The notes under the pieces are model-generated. The model searched no databases, was not told where the DNA came from, and saw only the letters and a program-made list of their open reading frames with translations. Made by a program: the position numbers and the translations under genes. Of a stretch of 64,000 nucleotides of DNA, positions 9,262 through 16,842 are shown piece by piece (within the stretch, counting starts at the first letter, position 1; every line of letters begins with the position of its first letter). Source of the DNA: Desulfobacteraceae bacterium (lineage in GTDB: Bacteria; Desulfobacterota; Desulfobacteria; Desulfobacterales; Desulfobacteraceae); the NCBI GenBank assembly GCA_016744295.1, contig JADGEQ010000009.1, forward strand, positions 62,001 to 126,000, in the 5' to 3' direction.

Positions 9262-10335
9262 ATGAAACTTTGTATTCGTAAAATTAGTGAACTCATCCCG
9301 GAAAATATTGAAATTATTCCAGGTGGCGTGACTAAAGATAATGATTTTGAAATTAGTGGCTTGTCTTCCTTTGATGATGCAGGCCCTGATGATTTGACCT
9401 TTGCCTGCGACCCAATATATCTGTCCCGGATCAATCAATGCCGGGCCGGGGCTGTTCTTGTGCCGGATTCATTTTGCCCGGAACCGAACCTTTCGCTAAA
9501 TTGTATCCTTTTGAAAGCCGCAAACCCTAAATTGTCATTTTTCAAAATACTTGAATTGTTTCATCCTGGAAAACCCCTTGTTCCTCATATTCACCCGGGT
9601 GCAATTTTTGGCAGCAATTCCATGACGGGGAAGGGGGCAAGGGTTGAAGCCAATGTGGTGATCGGTGACAATGTGATGATTGGCAATCGTGTTCATATAA
9701 TGGCCAATGTTTATATTGCCGATGGATGCAGTATAGGAGATCACACGGTGATCAAGCCCAATGTGACCCTGATGGAGGGAACAACACTGGGCCATCATGT
9801 TATGGTTCATTCCGGATCTGTGATCGGTTCCGACGGCTTTGGATTTACCCAGAATGCAGGAATCCATGAAAAACTTGCCCATACAGGTTATGTGAAAATC
9901 GGTGATCATGTGGAGATCGGAGCCTGTAATACAATAGACCGCGGGACCCTCGGGGTAACCCGTCTTGGCAATGGTGTAAAGACAGACAATCTTGTCCACA
10001 TCGCCCATAATGTTAAAATTGGAGACAACACCCTGGTGGTCGCCCAGGTGGGAATTGCCGGAAGCACTTGTATTGGAAAAAATGTCATTATTGCAGGAAA
10101 AGCGGCTATCTCAGGTCATCTGACCATTGGGGATTCTGTCATTGTCGGTCCATATGCCGGGGTTACAAGTGATGTACCCGAAAAGCAGATCGTTTCAGGC
10201 ATTCCCCATATGCCCCATAAAATATGGCTCAAGGTATCCAATATTATCCCAAGGCTGCCGGGAATGAGGAAAAAATTGCTTTCCTTTGAAAAACGATTAA
10301 AAAATCTGGAAAGCAAATCAGAACAAACGGAGTAA
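9262..10335 (+). CDS. lpxD: UDP-3-O-(3-hydroxyacyl)glucosamine N-acyltransferase LpxD
   Basis: 357 residues. The N-terminal UDP-binding domain (residues 1-100, with ISGLSSFDDAGPDDLTFACD) is followed by a left-handed beta helix of hexapeptide repeats (IGDNVMIGNRVHIMANVYIA and onward). The catalytic His region is NLVHIAHNVKIGDN, matching the LpxD active-site histidines. A C-terminal helix (LLSFEKRLKNLESKSEQ) completes the fold. It adds the second, N-linked hydroxyacyl chain in lipid A synthesis. Two bases separate it from lpxA; the fabZ gene that lies between them in many proteobacteria is absent. Confidence 0.95.
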   Translation: MKLCIRKISELIPENIEIIPGGVTKDNDFEISGLSSFDDAGPDDLTFACDPIYLSRINQCRAGAVLVPDSFCPEPNLSLNCILLKAANPKLSFFKILELFHPGKPLVPHIHPGAIFGSNSMTGKGARVEANVVIGDNVMIGNRVHIMANVYIADGCSIGDHTVIKPNVTLMEGTTLGHHVMVHSGSVIGSDGFGFTQNAGIHEKLAHTGYVKIGDHVEIGACNTIDRGTLGVTRLGNGVKTDNLVHIAHNVKIGDNTLVVAQVGIAGSTCIGKNVIIAGKAAISGHLTIGDSVIVGPYAGVTSDVPEKQIVSGIPHMPHKIWLKVSNIIPRLPGMRKKLLSFEKRLKNLESKSEQTE

Positions 10336-10337
10336 TT

Positions 10338-11108
10338 ATGATTCACCCAAGTGCAATTATCGATTCATCGGCAGAAATTGCCGCCAATGTCACCATTGGA
10401 CCTTTTGCCATTGTTAAGGCCAATGTTTGTATTGGTTCCGGTACAACCATTGGCCCCTATACCACCATCGAAGAAGACGTCACCATTGGAGCTGACTGTC
10501 AGATATTTCAATATGCCGCCATTGGCGGGGCTCCCCAGGATTTAAAATTCCATGGGGAAAAAACCTACCTGAAGATCGGAAGAGGTTCCATTATCAGAGA
10601 GTTTGTTACCATAAACAAGGGAACTGAATTTGGCGGCGGGATCACAGAGGTGGGGGAGGAAAACTATTTAATGGCCTATACCCATATTGCCCATGATTGT
10701 AAAACAGGCAAAGGGGTCATTCTGGCCAATAACTCAACCCTTGCCGGTCATATTATAATAGGCGATTATGCCACAGTCGGCGGGTTGGTGGCCATCCATC
10801 AATTTGTCCAGATAGGAGACTTTGCCTATATTGGGGGAAAATCATCTGTTGTAAAAGATATCCCCCCCTATGTCATTGCCGCCGGAGACCGGGCCACCCT
10901 TCACGGGTTGAATAATGTGGGATTAAAACGTCATAATTTTCAAAAAACCACCCTCCAGCAATTGAAAAAGGCCTATCGAATCTTTTTTAGAATCGGGTTG
11001 ACCGTTAAACAGGCATCGGAACGGGTAAAGGCAGAAGTAGAACAAAATCCTGAAGTGAAAAATTTTACAAATTTTATCATTGAATCCAACCGGGGGGTTA
11101 CCAGGTAG
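10338..11108 (+). CDS. lpxA: UDP-N-acetylglucosamine acyltransferase LpxA
   Basis: 256 residues, the standard length. It starts IHPSAIIDSSAEIAANVTIG and continues with hexapeptide repeats forming a left-handed beta helix. The catalytic His lies in NYLMAYTHIAHDCKTG and the conserved NNSTLAGHIIIGD segment follows. A C-terminal helical domain (about 190-256) includes NNVGLKRHNFQ, diagnostic of LpxA. It performs the first step of lipid A synthesis, acyl transfer from hydroxyacyl-ACP to UDP-GlcNAc. It lies 3 bases before lpxI in the same operon. Confidence 0.96.
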   Translation: MIHPSAIIDSSAEIAANVTIGPFAIVKANVCIGSGTTIGPYTTIEEDVTIGADCQIFQYAAIGGAPQDLKFHGEKTYLKIGRGSIIREFVTINKGTEFGGGITEVGEENYLMAYTHIAHDCKTGKGVILANNSTLAGHIIIGDYATVGGLVAIHQFVQIGDFAYIGGKSSVVKDIPPYVIAAGDRATLHGLNNVGLKRHNFQKTTLQQLKKAYRIFFRIGLTVKQASERVKAEVEQNPEVKNFTNFIIESNRGVTR

Positions 11109-11111
11109 CGT

Positions 11112-11930
11112 ATGAAAATCGGAGTAATAGCAGGCGGTGGTCAGTTTCCCTTGCTTTTTGCCCAAAAAGCCATCCAAAAAGGATACGAAGTGGTGGCTGT
11201 CGGATTCAATTCAGAAGCCGATAAAGATCTGGCAGAGCAGGTGTCCCATTTTAAATGGCTTTATTTGGGACAGGTCTCAAAGTTGGTGAACTTTTTTAAG
11301 CTCCATGGTGTTGACCAGGCAGTGATGCTTGGAACCATTTCTAAAACCAATATTTTCAGGGATATCCGGCCGGATTTAAAGGCATTGGCCTTTATTGCAA
11401 CAACAAACCGGACCCATGATGATACCATCCTTTCCTCCTTTGCCAATCTTTTATTAAAGGAAGGCATTCAGATTAAACCCTCCACCTTTCTTTTGCCCGA
11501 ACTGATCAGTCCCCAGGGCTGCTGGACAAAACGAAAACCTGATAAAGCTGAAAAAAAAGATATCAGCCAGGGGTGGAAACTTGCCAAACAAATCGGCAAG
11601 CTTGATATCGGGCAATGCATTGTGATTAGCAATGGAACGGTTCTGGCTGTTGAAGCCATTGATGGCACAGACGCCACCATAAAAAGAGGCGCCTCTCTTG
11701 CCGCTGGTAATGGTGCCGTTGTTGTGAAACTTTCCAAGCCGGGCCAGGATCTTAGATTCGATCTACCCGCTTCGGGCTGTGCCACCATCCAGACCATGGT
11801 TGATTCAGGCGCTACCGTATTGGTCCTTGAGGCAAATTTTTCCATTTCCTTTGATAGAGAAGAGATGATTTGTCTTGCCGATCGTCATGGTATTTCAATT
11901 GTTGCATTAACCCATGAAGAGACTCAATGA
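11112..11930 (+). CDS. lpxI: UDP-2,3-diacylglucosamine pyrophosphatase LpxI (DUF1009)
   Basis: 272 residues. The start MKIGVIAGGGQFPLLFAQKA is the LpxI N-terminal motif. The C-terminal half contains IVISNGTVLAVEAIDGTDAT, GNGAVVVKLSKPGQDLRFD and DSGATVLVLEANFSISFDRE, all typical of the DUF1009 family. LpxI hydrolyses UDP-2,3-diacylglucosamine to lipid X plus UMP, replacing the unrelated LpxH of enterobacteria. Its position between lpxA and lpxB fits the pathway order. Its TGA stop overlaps the lpxB ATG (ATGA). Confidence 0.95.
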   Translation: MKIGVIAGGGQFPLLFAQKAIQKGYEVVAVGFNSEADKDLAEQVSHFKWLYLGQVSKLVNFFKLHGVDQAVMLGTISKTNIFRDIRPDLKALAFIATTNRTHDDTILSSFANLLLKEGIQIKPSTFLLPELISPQGCWTKRKPDKAEKKDISQGWKLAKQIGKLDIGQCIVISNGTVLAVEAIDGTDATIKRGASLAAGNGAVVVKLSKPGQDLRFDLPASGCATIQTMVDSGATVLVLEANFSISFDREEMICLADRHGISIVALTHEETQ

Positions 11931-13156
11931 TCCCTTCTTGTAAAAAATCCAGCATCATGGTTTTGACAGGTGAGCCCTCGGGGGATTTCCATGCCGGTGC
12001 GCTCATCAAAGCCATGCAAAGGATAGATCCACACCTGAATATCTCGGGAATTGGCGGACCCTGCATGGAAGCTGCACAGGTTGATATTTTTTTTCCCATT
12101 GAACGCTTGTCTGCCATGGGGCTTACAGAGGTTCTTTTTCAGTTCAGGTATATTAAACAGGCCTTTGACACCTTTAAATTCCGGTTAAGAACCCATCCAC
12201 CGGATCTTATTATTCTCATTGATTATCCCGGGTTCAACCTTAAAGCGGCCCAATATGCAAAAGAAAAATTTGATATCCCGATTTTTTACTATATTACGCC
12301 CAAGGTATGGGCATGGAAAAAATCCAGACTTAAACAGATCAAGCAGTACGTAGACCATGCTGCCCTGATATTTCCCTTTGAAGAGAAATTGTATAGCAAG
12401 GCAAAAATTCCCTCTACCTATGTGGGAAACCCGTTGATGGACGATTATCCTGAGCACCTGGCCAAACCTTTTCTCAGGGAGTGCTTTTTAACGGAAAGTT
12501 CACCTGCTTCTATATTGGATAATCGTTTGGAGGCTAAGCCAGATCATAAATCCGGTAAAGTACCGGTGGAACCAATGGATTTGAAACCGGTGATCGGATT
12601 GCTACCGGGGTCCAGGAAAGCGGAAATCAATAATTTGCTTGGGATCATGATAGAAACCGCCTTAAAAATTCAGGAACAAAAAAACAAGGCTCGATTTTTG
12701 ATTTCAGCAGCTTCAAAACAGCATTCCGATAGGATCCGGCAAATTTTGGCACCCTATGCTCAAACAGGGCTGTTTGAAGTTATTCAGGGTAGACCCATGG
12801 AAATTTTTAAAAAATCTGATCTCTTGATAGCAGCGTCCGGCACAGTTACATTAGAAGCGGCTCTCTGCTGTTTGCCCACCATTATTGTTTATAAAATGTC
12901 CCCCATAAGTTATCGGATTGCCAAACTGTTCGTAAAGGTCAAATATGCCGGTCTTGCAAATCTGATCGCAGCCAGGGAATTGATGCCCGAACTGCTTCAG
13001 TACGAGGCCACCCCGGATAAAATAAGTCAAAGGGCTTTCTTAATGCTTAAAAACCTAGGAACGTATGAAAATCAGCTTCTTGTGGTTCGAAAACTTCTGG
13101 GTGCACCCGGTGCTCCAAAAAGGGCCGCTCGGATTGCCCTTGATTTGATTCGGTAA
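11927..13156 (+). CDS. lpxB: Lipid-A-disaccharide synthase LpxB
   Basis: 409 residues, somewhat longer than the usual 375-390. Family motifs are GEPSGDFHAGALIKAM at the start, ISGIGGPCMEAAQ, IDYPGFNLKAAQYAKE, YYITPKVWAWKKSR, IGLLPGSRKAEI, and AASGTVTLEAALCCLPTIIV. LpxB is a GT19 glycosyltransferase that joins UDP-diacyl-GlcN and lipid X. The extra length is a charged, Pro-rich segment of about 25-30 residues just before IGLLPGSR (about residues 185-215), probably a surface loop between the two Rossmann domains. Translation is coupled to lpxI by a 4-base overlap. It is the last gene of the envelope operon. Confidence 0.95.
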   Translation: MIPSCKKSSIMVLTGEPSGDFHAGALIKAMQRIDPHLNISGIGGPCMEAAQVDIFFPIERLSAMGLTEVLFQFRYIKQAFDTFKFRLRTHPPDLIILIDYPGFNLKAAQYAKEKFDIPIFYYITPKVWAWKKSRLKQIKQYVDHAALIFPFEEKLYSKAKIPSTYVGNPLMDDYPEHLAKPFLRECFLTESSPASILDNRLEAKPDHKSGKVPVEPMDLKPVIGLLPGSRKAEINNLLGIMIETALKIQEQKNKARFLISAASKQHSDRIRQILAPYAQTGLFEVIQGRPMEIFKKSDLLIAASGTVTLEAALCCLPTIIVYKMSPISYRIAKLFVKVKYAGLANLIAARELMPELLQYEATPDKISQRAFLMLKNLGTYENQLLVVRKLLGAPGAPKRAARIALDLIR

Positions 13157-13171
13157 GTTTTTGTTGAATAG

Positions 13172-13222
13172 TTGACAGCACCATATCTTTGACAGCAATA
13201 GGCATTTGACAAACACCCTAAA
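13172..13222 (+). repeat. Three TTGACA hexamers at exact 17-base spacing
   Basis: TTGACA occurs at 13172-13177, 13189-13194 and 13206-13211. The first two units share TTGACAGCA and the rest is diverged. The array sits in the 126-base gap between lpxB and the CorC-like gene, 60-110 bases before that start. Each hexamer matches the -35 consensus, but no good -10 lies 16-18 bases after any of them (TATTAG at 13227 has only 15-base spacing to the third). It may be a promoter array, a repeated regulator site, or an old tandem duplication. Confidence 0.5.
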
Positions 13223-13282
13223 AAATTATTAGTGTAACGCATCAAAAGTTCGAATAATTAGAAAAATATCAGAGGAATTGTA

Positions 13283-14524
13283 ATGACGTTTGAAGTAATG
13301 TTGCTGGTAATTTGCCTTTTCCTTTCCGGTTTTTTTTCATCATCGGAAACGGCTCTTTTCTCCATTTCAAAAATCAAGGCCCTCCATATTGCCAAGGACG
13401 GCTCAAAAACCGGTCAATTGATCATGGAGATGAAATTAAACTCCCATACACTTTTGACCACCATTCTCATTGGAAATAATCTTGTTAATATCGGTGCCTC
13501 AGCCCTTGCCACTTCCCTTGCCATTTCCCATTTTAAATCAAATGCCGTTGGTATTGCCACGGGCATCATGACGATTTTAATTTTGATTTTCGGAGAAATT
13601 TTCCCCAAATCCTTTGCCAATCATAACAATATTTTGGTGGCAAGGGGGGTGATTTATCCTTTGTTCTGGCTTTCCAAACTTTTCTGGCCCCTGATCCTTG
13701 TTTTAAATTTTATTCCAAGACTCCATGGCGCCAAGGATAGCACCCAGGATACCGTAACCGAAGATGAGCTTATGACCATGGTGGAAGTGGTGGAGGAGGA
13801 AGGGGAGATAAAGGAGGAAGAAAAAGATTATATAACAAATATTTTTGAATTTGATGACACCTCCTGCTCTGAAATCATGACACCCAGGGCCGATATGTAT
13901 GTCATTGATGTGTCCGACGGACTTGATATCCAGGCTACCCTGAAAACCGGGTTTTCAAGGATACCGGTCATTGAAGACAGTATTGATAACATCATTGGTA
14001 TTCTCCATGTCAAAGATCTGTTTGCAAGCTTTCAGAGGCTCACCACCTTAAAAGAGGATGCCGCCGCTTCTCTTGATGTCAAAAAGATCATGAAAACGCC
14101 TTATTTTATCCCGGAATCAAAAAAATTGGATTCCCTGCTCCAGGAATTTAAGGTTAAAAAGAGCCATATGGCCGTTGTGGTTGACGAACATGGCGGGGTT
14201 GCAGGAATTGTGACCCTGGAAGATGTGGTGGAAGAAATCATTGGTGAAATTGTTGATGAAACAGATCGAATGGTACCGGATGTTGTCAAACTTAAAGGAA
14301 ATAAATGGCTGGTGGCAGGTAAGATTGATATTGATGACCTTAACAAGGAAATTGGCATATCCATCCCCGAGTCAGGCAATTATGATACCTTTTCCGGTTT
14401 TTTTCTGGAAGAGATTGAGAGGATTCCCAAACCAGGTGAATCCATTAAGATTGATTCCTGGACCATTACGGTTAAGGATATGGATGCCAACAGAATTCAA
14501 TCTTTTATTCTTAAAAATGAATAG
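13283..14524 (+). CDS. CorC/HlyC-type membrane protein (CNNM transmembrane + CBS pair)
   Basis: 413 residues. The N-terminal CNNM (DUF21) domain of about 180 residues has several hydrophobic helices and the motif LSGFFSSSETALFSISK. A CBS pair follows (about residues 195-320, starting IMTPRADMYVIDV, with VVDEHGGVAGIVTLEDVVEE in the second). The C-terminal CorC_HlyC domain (NKWLVAGKIDIDDLNKEIG) resembles FAD-binding oxidase ends. CNNM proteins are linked to Mg2+ export or homeostasis; many relatives are mis-named hemolysins. An SD AGAGGAA lies 8-10 bases upstream. It stands alone between the lipid A operon and the aromatic operon. Confidence 0.88.
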   Translation: MTFEVMLLVICLFLSGFFSSSETALFSISKIKALHIAKDGSKTGQLIMEMKLNSHTLLTTILIGNNLVNIGASALATSLAISHFKSNAVGIATGIMTILILIFGEIFPKSFANHNNILVARGVIYPLFWLSKLFWPLILVLNFIPRLHGAKDSTQDTVTEDELMTMVEVVEEEGEIKEEEKDYITNIFEFDDTSCSEIMTPRADMYVIDVSDGLDIQATLKTGFSRIPVIEDSIDNIIGILHVKDLFASFQRLTTLKEDAAASLDVKKIMKTPYFIPESKKLDSLLQEFKVKKSHMAVVVDEHGGVAGIVTLEDVVEEIIGEIVDETDRMVPDVVKLKGNKWLVAGKIDIDDLNKEIGISIPESGNYDTFSGFFLEEIERIPKPGESIKIDSWTITVKDMDANRIQSFILKNE

Positions 14525-14539
14525 TTCATGTAAAAATCC

Positions 14540-14566
14540 TTGACAGATTGAAAACCGAAGTATAGA
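14540..14566 (+). promoter_or_regulatory. Candidate promoter of the pheA leader
   Basis: TTGACA (14540-14545) is followed by TATAGA (14561-14566, spacing 15) or the overlapping TAGATT (14563-14568, spacing 17); each -10 matches 4 of 6. Transcription would begin near 14575, about 35 bases before the leader-peptide start, as expected for an attenuator leader. Confidence 0.45.
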
Positions 14567-14610
14567 TTTTTATAACTTTATTGAACCTTAACCGGAGCAG
14601 ATCGTATAAA

Positions 14611-14673
14611 ATGACAATTACACCCAGATATTTTTTCTTTTTTAGGTATTTTTTATCTACCTGTCTGTGGTGA
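14611..14673 (+). CDS. Aromatic leader peptide (pheL-like) controlling the pheA-aro operon
   Basis: A 20-codon ORF reads MTITPRYFFFFRYFLSTCLW then TGA. It has five Phe, two Tyr and one Trp codon, with four Phe codons in a row at 14632-14643. A GGAG sequence at 14594-14597 lies 13 bases before the ATG. The stop is 29 bases before a rho-independent terminator, and pheA begins 116 bases after the stop. The layout matches the Phe attenuators of enterobacterial pheA. A ribosome starved for Phe-tRNA should stall on the FFFF run; one that reaches the stop codon would cover 14660-14670, the segment able to form the antiterminator. Not recognised as a known annotated gene; assigned from codon content and RNA pairing. 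Confidence 0.85.
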   Translation: MTITPRYFFFFRYFLSTCLW

Positions 14674-14717
14674 GCTGATCTGCACATATTGAATAGGCTT
14701 TAAAAAACCGCAGCAGG
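14660..14717 (+). promoter_or_regulatory. Antiterminator pairing of the pheA attenuator
   Basis: CCTGTCTGTGG at 14660-14670, the last codons of the leader ORF, can pair with CCGCAGCAGG at 14708-14717. The pairing gives ten pairs with one bulged U and one G-U. The second strand is the 5' arm of the terminator hairpin, so the two structures exclude each other. This is the expected 2:3 versus 3:4 choice of ribosome-mediated attenuation. Confidence 0.7.
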
Positions 14718-14740
14718 GAGAACCTGATGCGGTTTTTTTT
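14702..14740 (+). terminator. Rho-independent attenuator terminator upstream of pheA
   Basis: The hairpin has outer arms AAAAAACCGCA (14702-14712) and TGCGGTTTTTT (14728-14738) and inner arms CAGG (14714-14717) and CCTG (14723-14726) around a GAGAA loop. An uninterrupted U run follows (TTTTTTTT from 14733). It lies between the leader peptide and pheA, not after a gene, so it is an attenuator. Confidence 0.85.
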
Positions 14741-14789
14741 ATTTTGTAGCAAGTTATGATAAAAGTTATGACAAAAGGATGACGACCCC

Positions 14790-15917
14790 ATGGAACAAAA
14801 CCCACCGAAACAAGATTTAAAGGAAGAAGACTCCCAGGAACAGACTCTCGCACCGTTTAGAGATGAAATTGATGAAATTGATTCCCAGATTCTAAATCTG
14901 ATCAATCAGCGGTTGTCCATTGGAAAACAGGTGGGTGCCGTTAAAAAGAAAAAAGGCGGCCAGATTCTTGATCAATCCAGGGAAAGAAAGGTGATTGAAA
15001 AGATTTTGAAAATTAATAAGGGGCCCGCAAACAAGGATTTGCTTCAATATATATTTAACGTTATCATTACTGCAACCCGTGAAATTCAGAAACCCAAGAC
15101 CATTTCTTTTTTAGGACCCAAGGCCAGTTATACCCATATTGCCAGCCTGAATTATTTCAAACACTCGGGTAAATTTATTGAACAGCCCGGACTCTTTGAT
15201 ATATTCAGGGAGGTGGAAAAAAATGAAAGTCATTTTGGTGTGGTTCCGGTTGAAAATTCCATTGAAGGGGCTGTCAATCACACCCTGGATCTGTTCACGG
15301 ATTTTAACCTGAATATCTGTGCTGAACATTATGAACCGGTCTCCCATGATTTGTTGTCCATAACAGGAGAAGCCTATGATGTGAAAACCATTTATTCCCA
15401 TCCCCAGGCCATTGCCCAATGCAAGGGATGGCTTAAGAAAAAGTTTCCCCATGTAGAAGTTTGTGAAACCAGCTCCACCTCCAAGGCTGCCCTTATGGCA
15501 TCTGAAAATAAGAATGTGGCTGCCATTGCAAGTCGGAAAGCTGCTCATATCTATGAATTATTGCCCGTGGAATCAAAAATAGAAGACTATTCCGGAAATG
15601 TCACAAGGTTTTTGGTGATTGGCAAAGAATCCCCCGGGAAAACAGGCAGGGACAAGACCTCTATCATGTTTGCCACTTCCCATGTTCCCGGCGCTTTGTT
15701 TAAAGCCCTGGAACCGGTTGAAAAAGCCGGGCTGAACATGCTTAAGCTGGAATCCAGGCCCACCCGAGATCAGAACTGGAGCTATTATTTTTTTCTTGAT
15801 ATTGAAGGGCATGTTCAGGACAGCATCGTCGCAAAAACAATTGATAAAATAAAAAAATACTCGCTTACCCTGAAAGTACTTGGGTCCTATCCTGTGTTTG
15901 TCAAAGAGGATATCTAA
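14790..15917 (+). CDS. pheA: Bifunctional chorismate mutase / prephenate dehydratase (P-protein)
   Basis: 375 residues. The AroQ-type chorismate mutase domain is about residues 23-100 (FRDEIDEIDSQILNLINQRL, QILDQSRERKVIEKI). The prephenate dehydratase domain begins ISFLGPKASYTHIASLNYF and includes FGVVPVENSIEGAVNHTLDL and IYSHPQAIAQC. The C-terminal ACT domain has the ESRP motif (LNMLKLESRPTRDQNWSYYF) that binds Phe for feedback inhibition. It converts chorismate through prephenate to phenylpyruvate. Control is therefore double: allosteric through ACT and transcriptional through the leader attenuator at 14611-14740. It is first in the operon pheA-aroE-aroA-aroK-aroC. Confidence 0.96.
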   Translation: MEQNPPKQDLKEEDSQEQTLAPFRDEIDEIDSQILNLINQRLSIGKQVGAVKKKKGGQILDQSRERKVIEKILKINKGPANKDLLQYIFNVIITATREIQKPKTISFLGPKASYTHIASLNYFKHSGKFIEQPGLFDIFREVEKNESHFGVVPVENSIEGAVNHTLDLFTDFNLNICAEHYEPVSHDLLSITGEAYDVKTIYSHPQAIAQCKGWLKKKFPHVEVCETSSTSKAALMASENKNVAAIASRKAAHIYELLPVESKIEDYSGNVTRFLVIGKESPGKTGRDKTSIMFATSHVPGALFKALEPVEKAGLNMLKLESRPTRDQNWSYYFFLDIEGHVQDSIVAKTIDKIKKYSLTLKVLGSYPVFVKEDI

Positions 15918-15921
15918 CAAT

Positions 15922-16731
15922 ATGATGAACGCATCCACAGATCTTTATTGTGTGTTGGGAAGTCCGGTTGCCCATTCCCAAAGCCCTTTGGTGCATAATC
16001 TGTGTTTTAAAGACAATAAAATTAATGCTGTTTATCTGGCATTTGAACCTCCGGATATTGGACAGGCAGTCCAATCCATACGAACCCTTAACATCAAAGG
16101 GGCATCCATTACCATTCCATTTAAGGAAAGTATAATGTCCCATCTGGATGAGGTTGATCCCCAGGCCCGGGAAATAGGCGCTGTGAATACAGTGGTGAAT
16201 ACAGAAGGCTGGCTTAGGGGGTATAATACCGATCAGAAGGCGGCAGTGGATCCTCTGATCCCCCATGGAATAAAAGGCAAAACAATTTGTATTATCGGGG
16301 CAGGGGGGGCCGCAAGAGCTGTCGCCCACGGCATTTCAAAACAGGGTGGACAATTGATTATCACCAACCGCTCCCGGGAAAAAGGGGCTGAACTTGCGGC
16401 CCAAATCAGGGGGCAATTCATATCGGCGGACCAAATGGACACCATCCGGGCAGATGTGGTGATCAATACCACAAGTTGCGGCATGGCTCCCCTTCATTTG
16501 GAAGCCTTGCCCTTTCCCGCCCAAAACCTGAAGCCTGGTATGGTGGCCATGGATGTGGTTTATACCCCTTTGGATACCCGATTTTTGTTAGCTGCCAGGA
16601 AAAATGGGTGTAATACAATTGATGGGTTGTCCATGTTTGTGGCCCAGGCAGCGGCCCAGTTTGAATTGTGGACTGGTTTAAAACCAGACATCCGGGCAAT
16701 GAAAAATGCTGTGTTGGATAATCAGCATTAA
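15922..16731 (+). CDS. aroE: Shikimate dehydrogenase (NADP+)
   Basis: About 269 residues from ATG 15922, preceded by AGAGGA 11 bases upstream; ATG 15925 is also possible. Motifs are VLGSPVAHSQSPLVHNLCF at the shikimate site, GASITIPFKESIMSHLDEV with the catalytic Lys, GAVNTVVNTEGWLRGYNTD, the nucleotide fold IIGAGGAARAVAHGIS, and NRSREKGAELA for NADP phosphate binding. It reduces 3-dehydroshikimate to shikimate. The start lies 4 bases after pheA, so it belongs to the same operon. Confidence 0.95.
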   Translation: MMNASTDLYCVLGSPVAHSQSPLVHNLCFKDNKINAVYLAFEPPDIGQAVQSIRTLNIKGASITIPFKESIMSHLDEVDPQAREIGAVNTVVNTEGWLRGYNTDQKAAVDPLIPHGIKGKTICIIGAGGAARAVAHGISKQGGQLIITNRSREKGAELAAQIRGQFISADQMDTIRADVVINTTSCGMAPLHLEALPFPAQNLKPGMVAMDVVYTPLDTRFLLAARKNGCNTIDGLSMFVAQAAAQFELWTGLKPDIRAMKNAVLDNQH

Positions 16732-16842
16732 CCTGTAAATTTTTTACAAAATGCAGTTGAATGAGATTGTATTTTGGAAGATTGACACCAAGGCATAAAT
16801 GCCAAAGCACCAACACAAGGATAAAAAACAAGGATAAAACCA

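Noticed and set aside
14597-14683. Seven-base pairing GCAGATC (14597-14603) with GATCTGC (14677-14683) as a block on leader translation
   Set aside because: It lies next to the leader ribosome binding site and could matter, but seven isolated pairs are not enough to claim a third structure.
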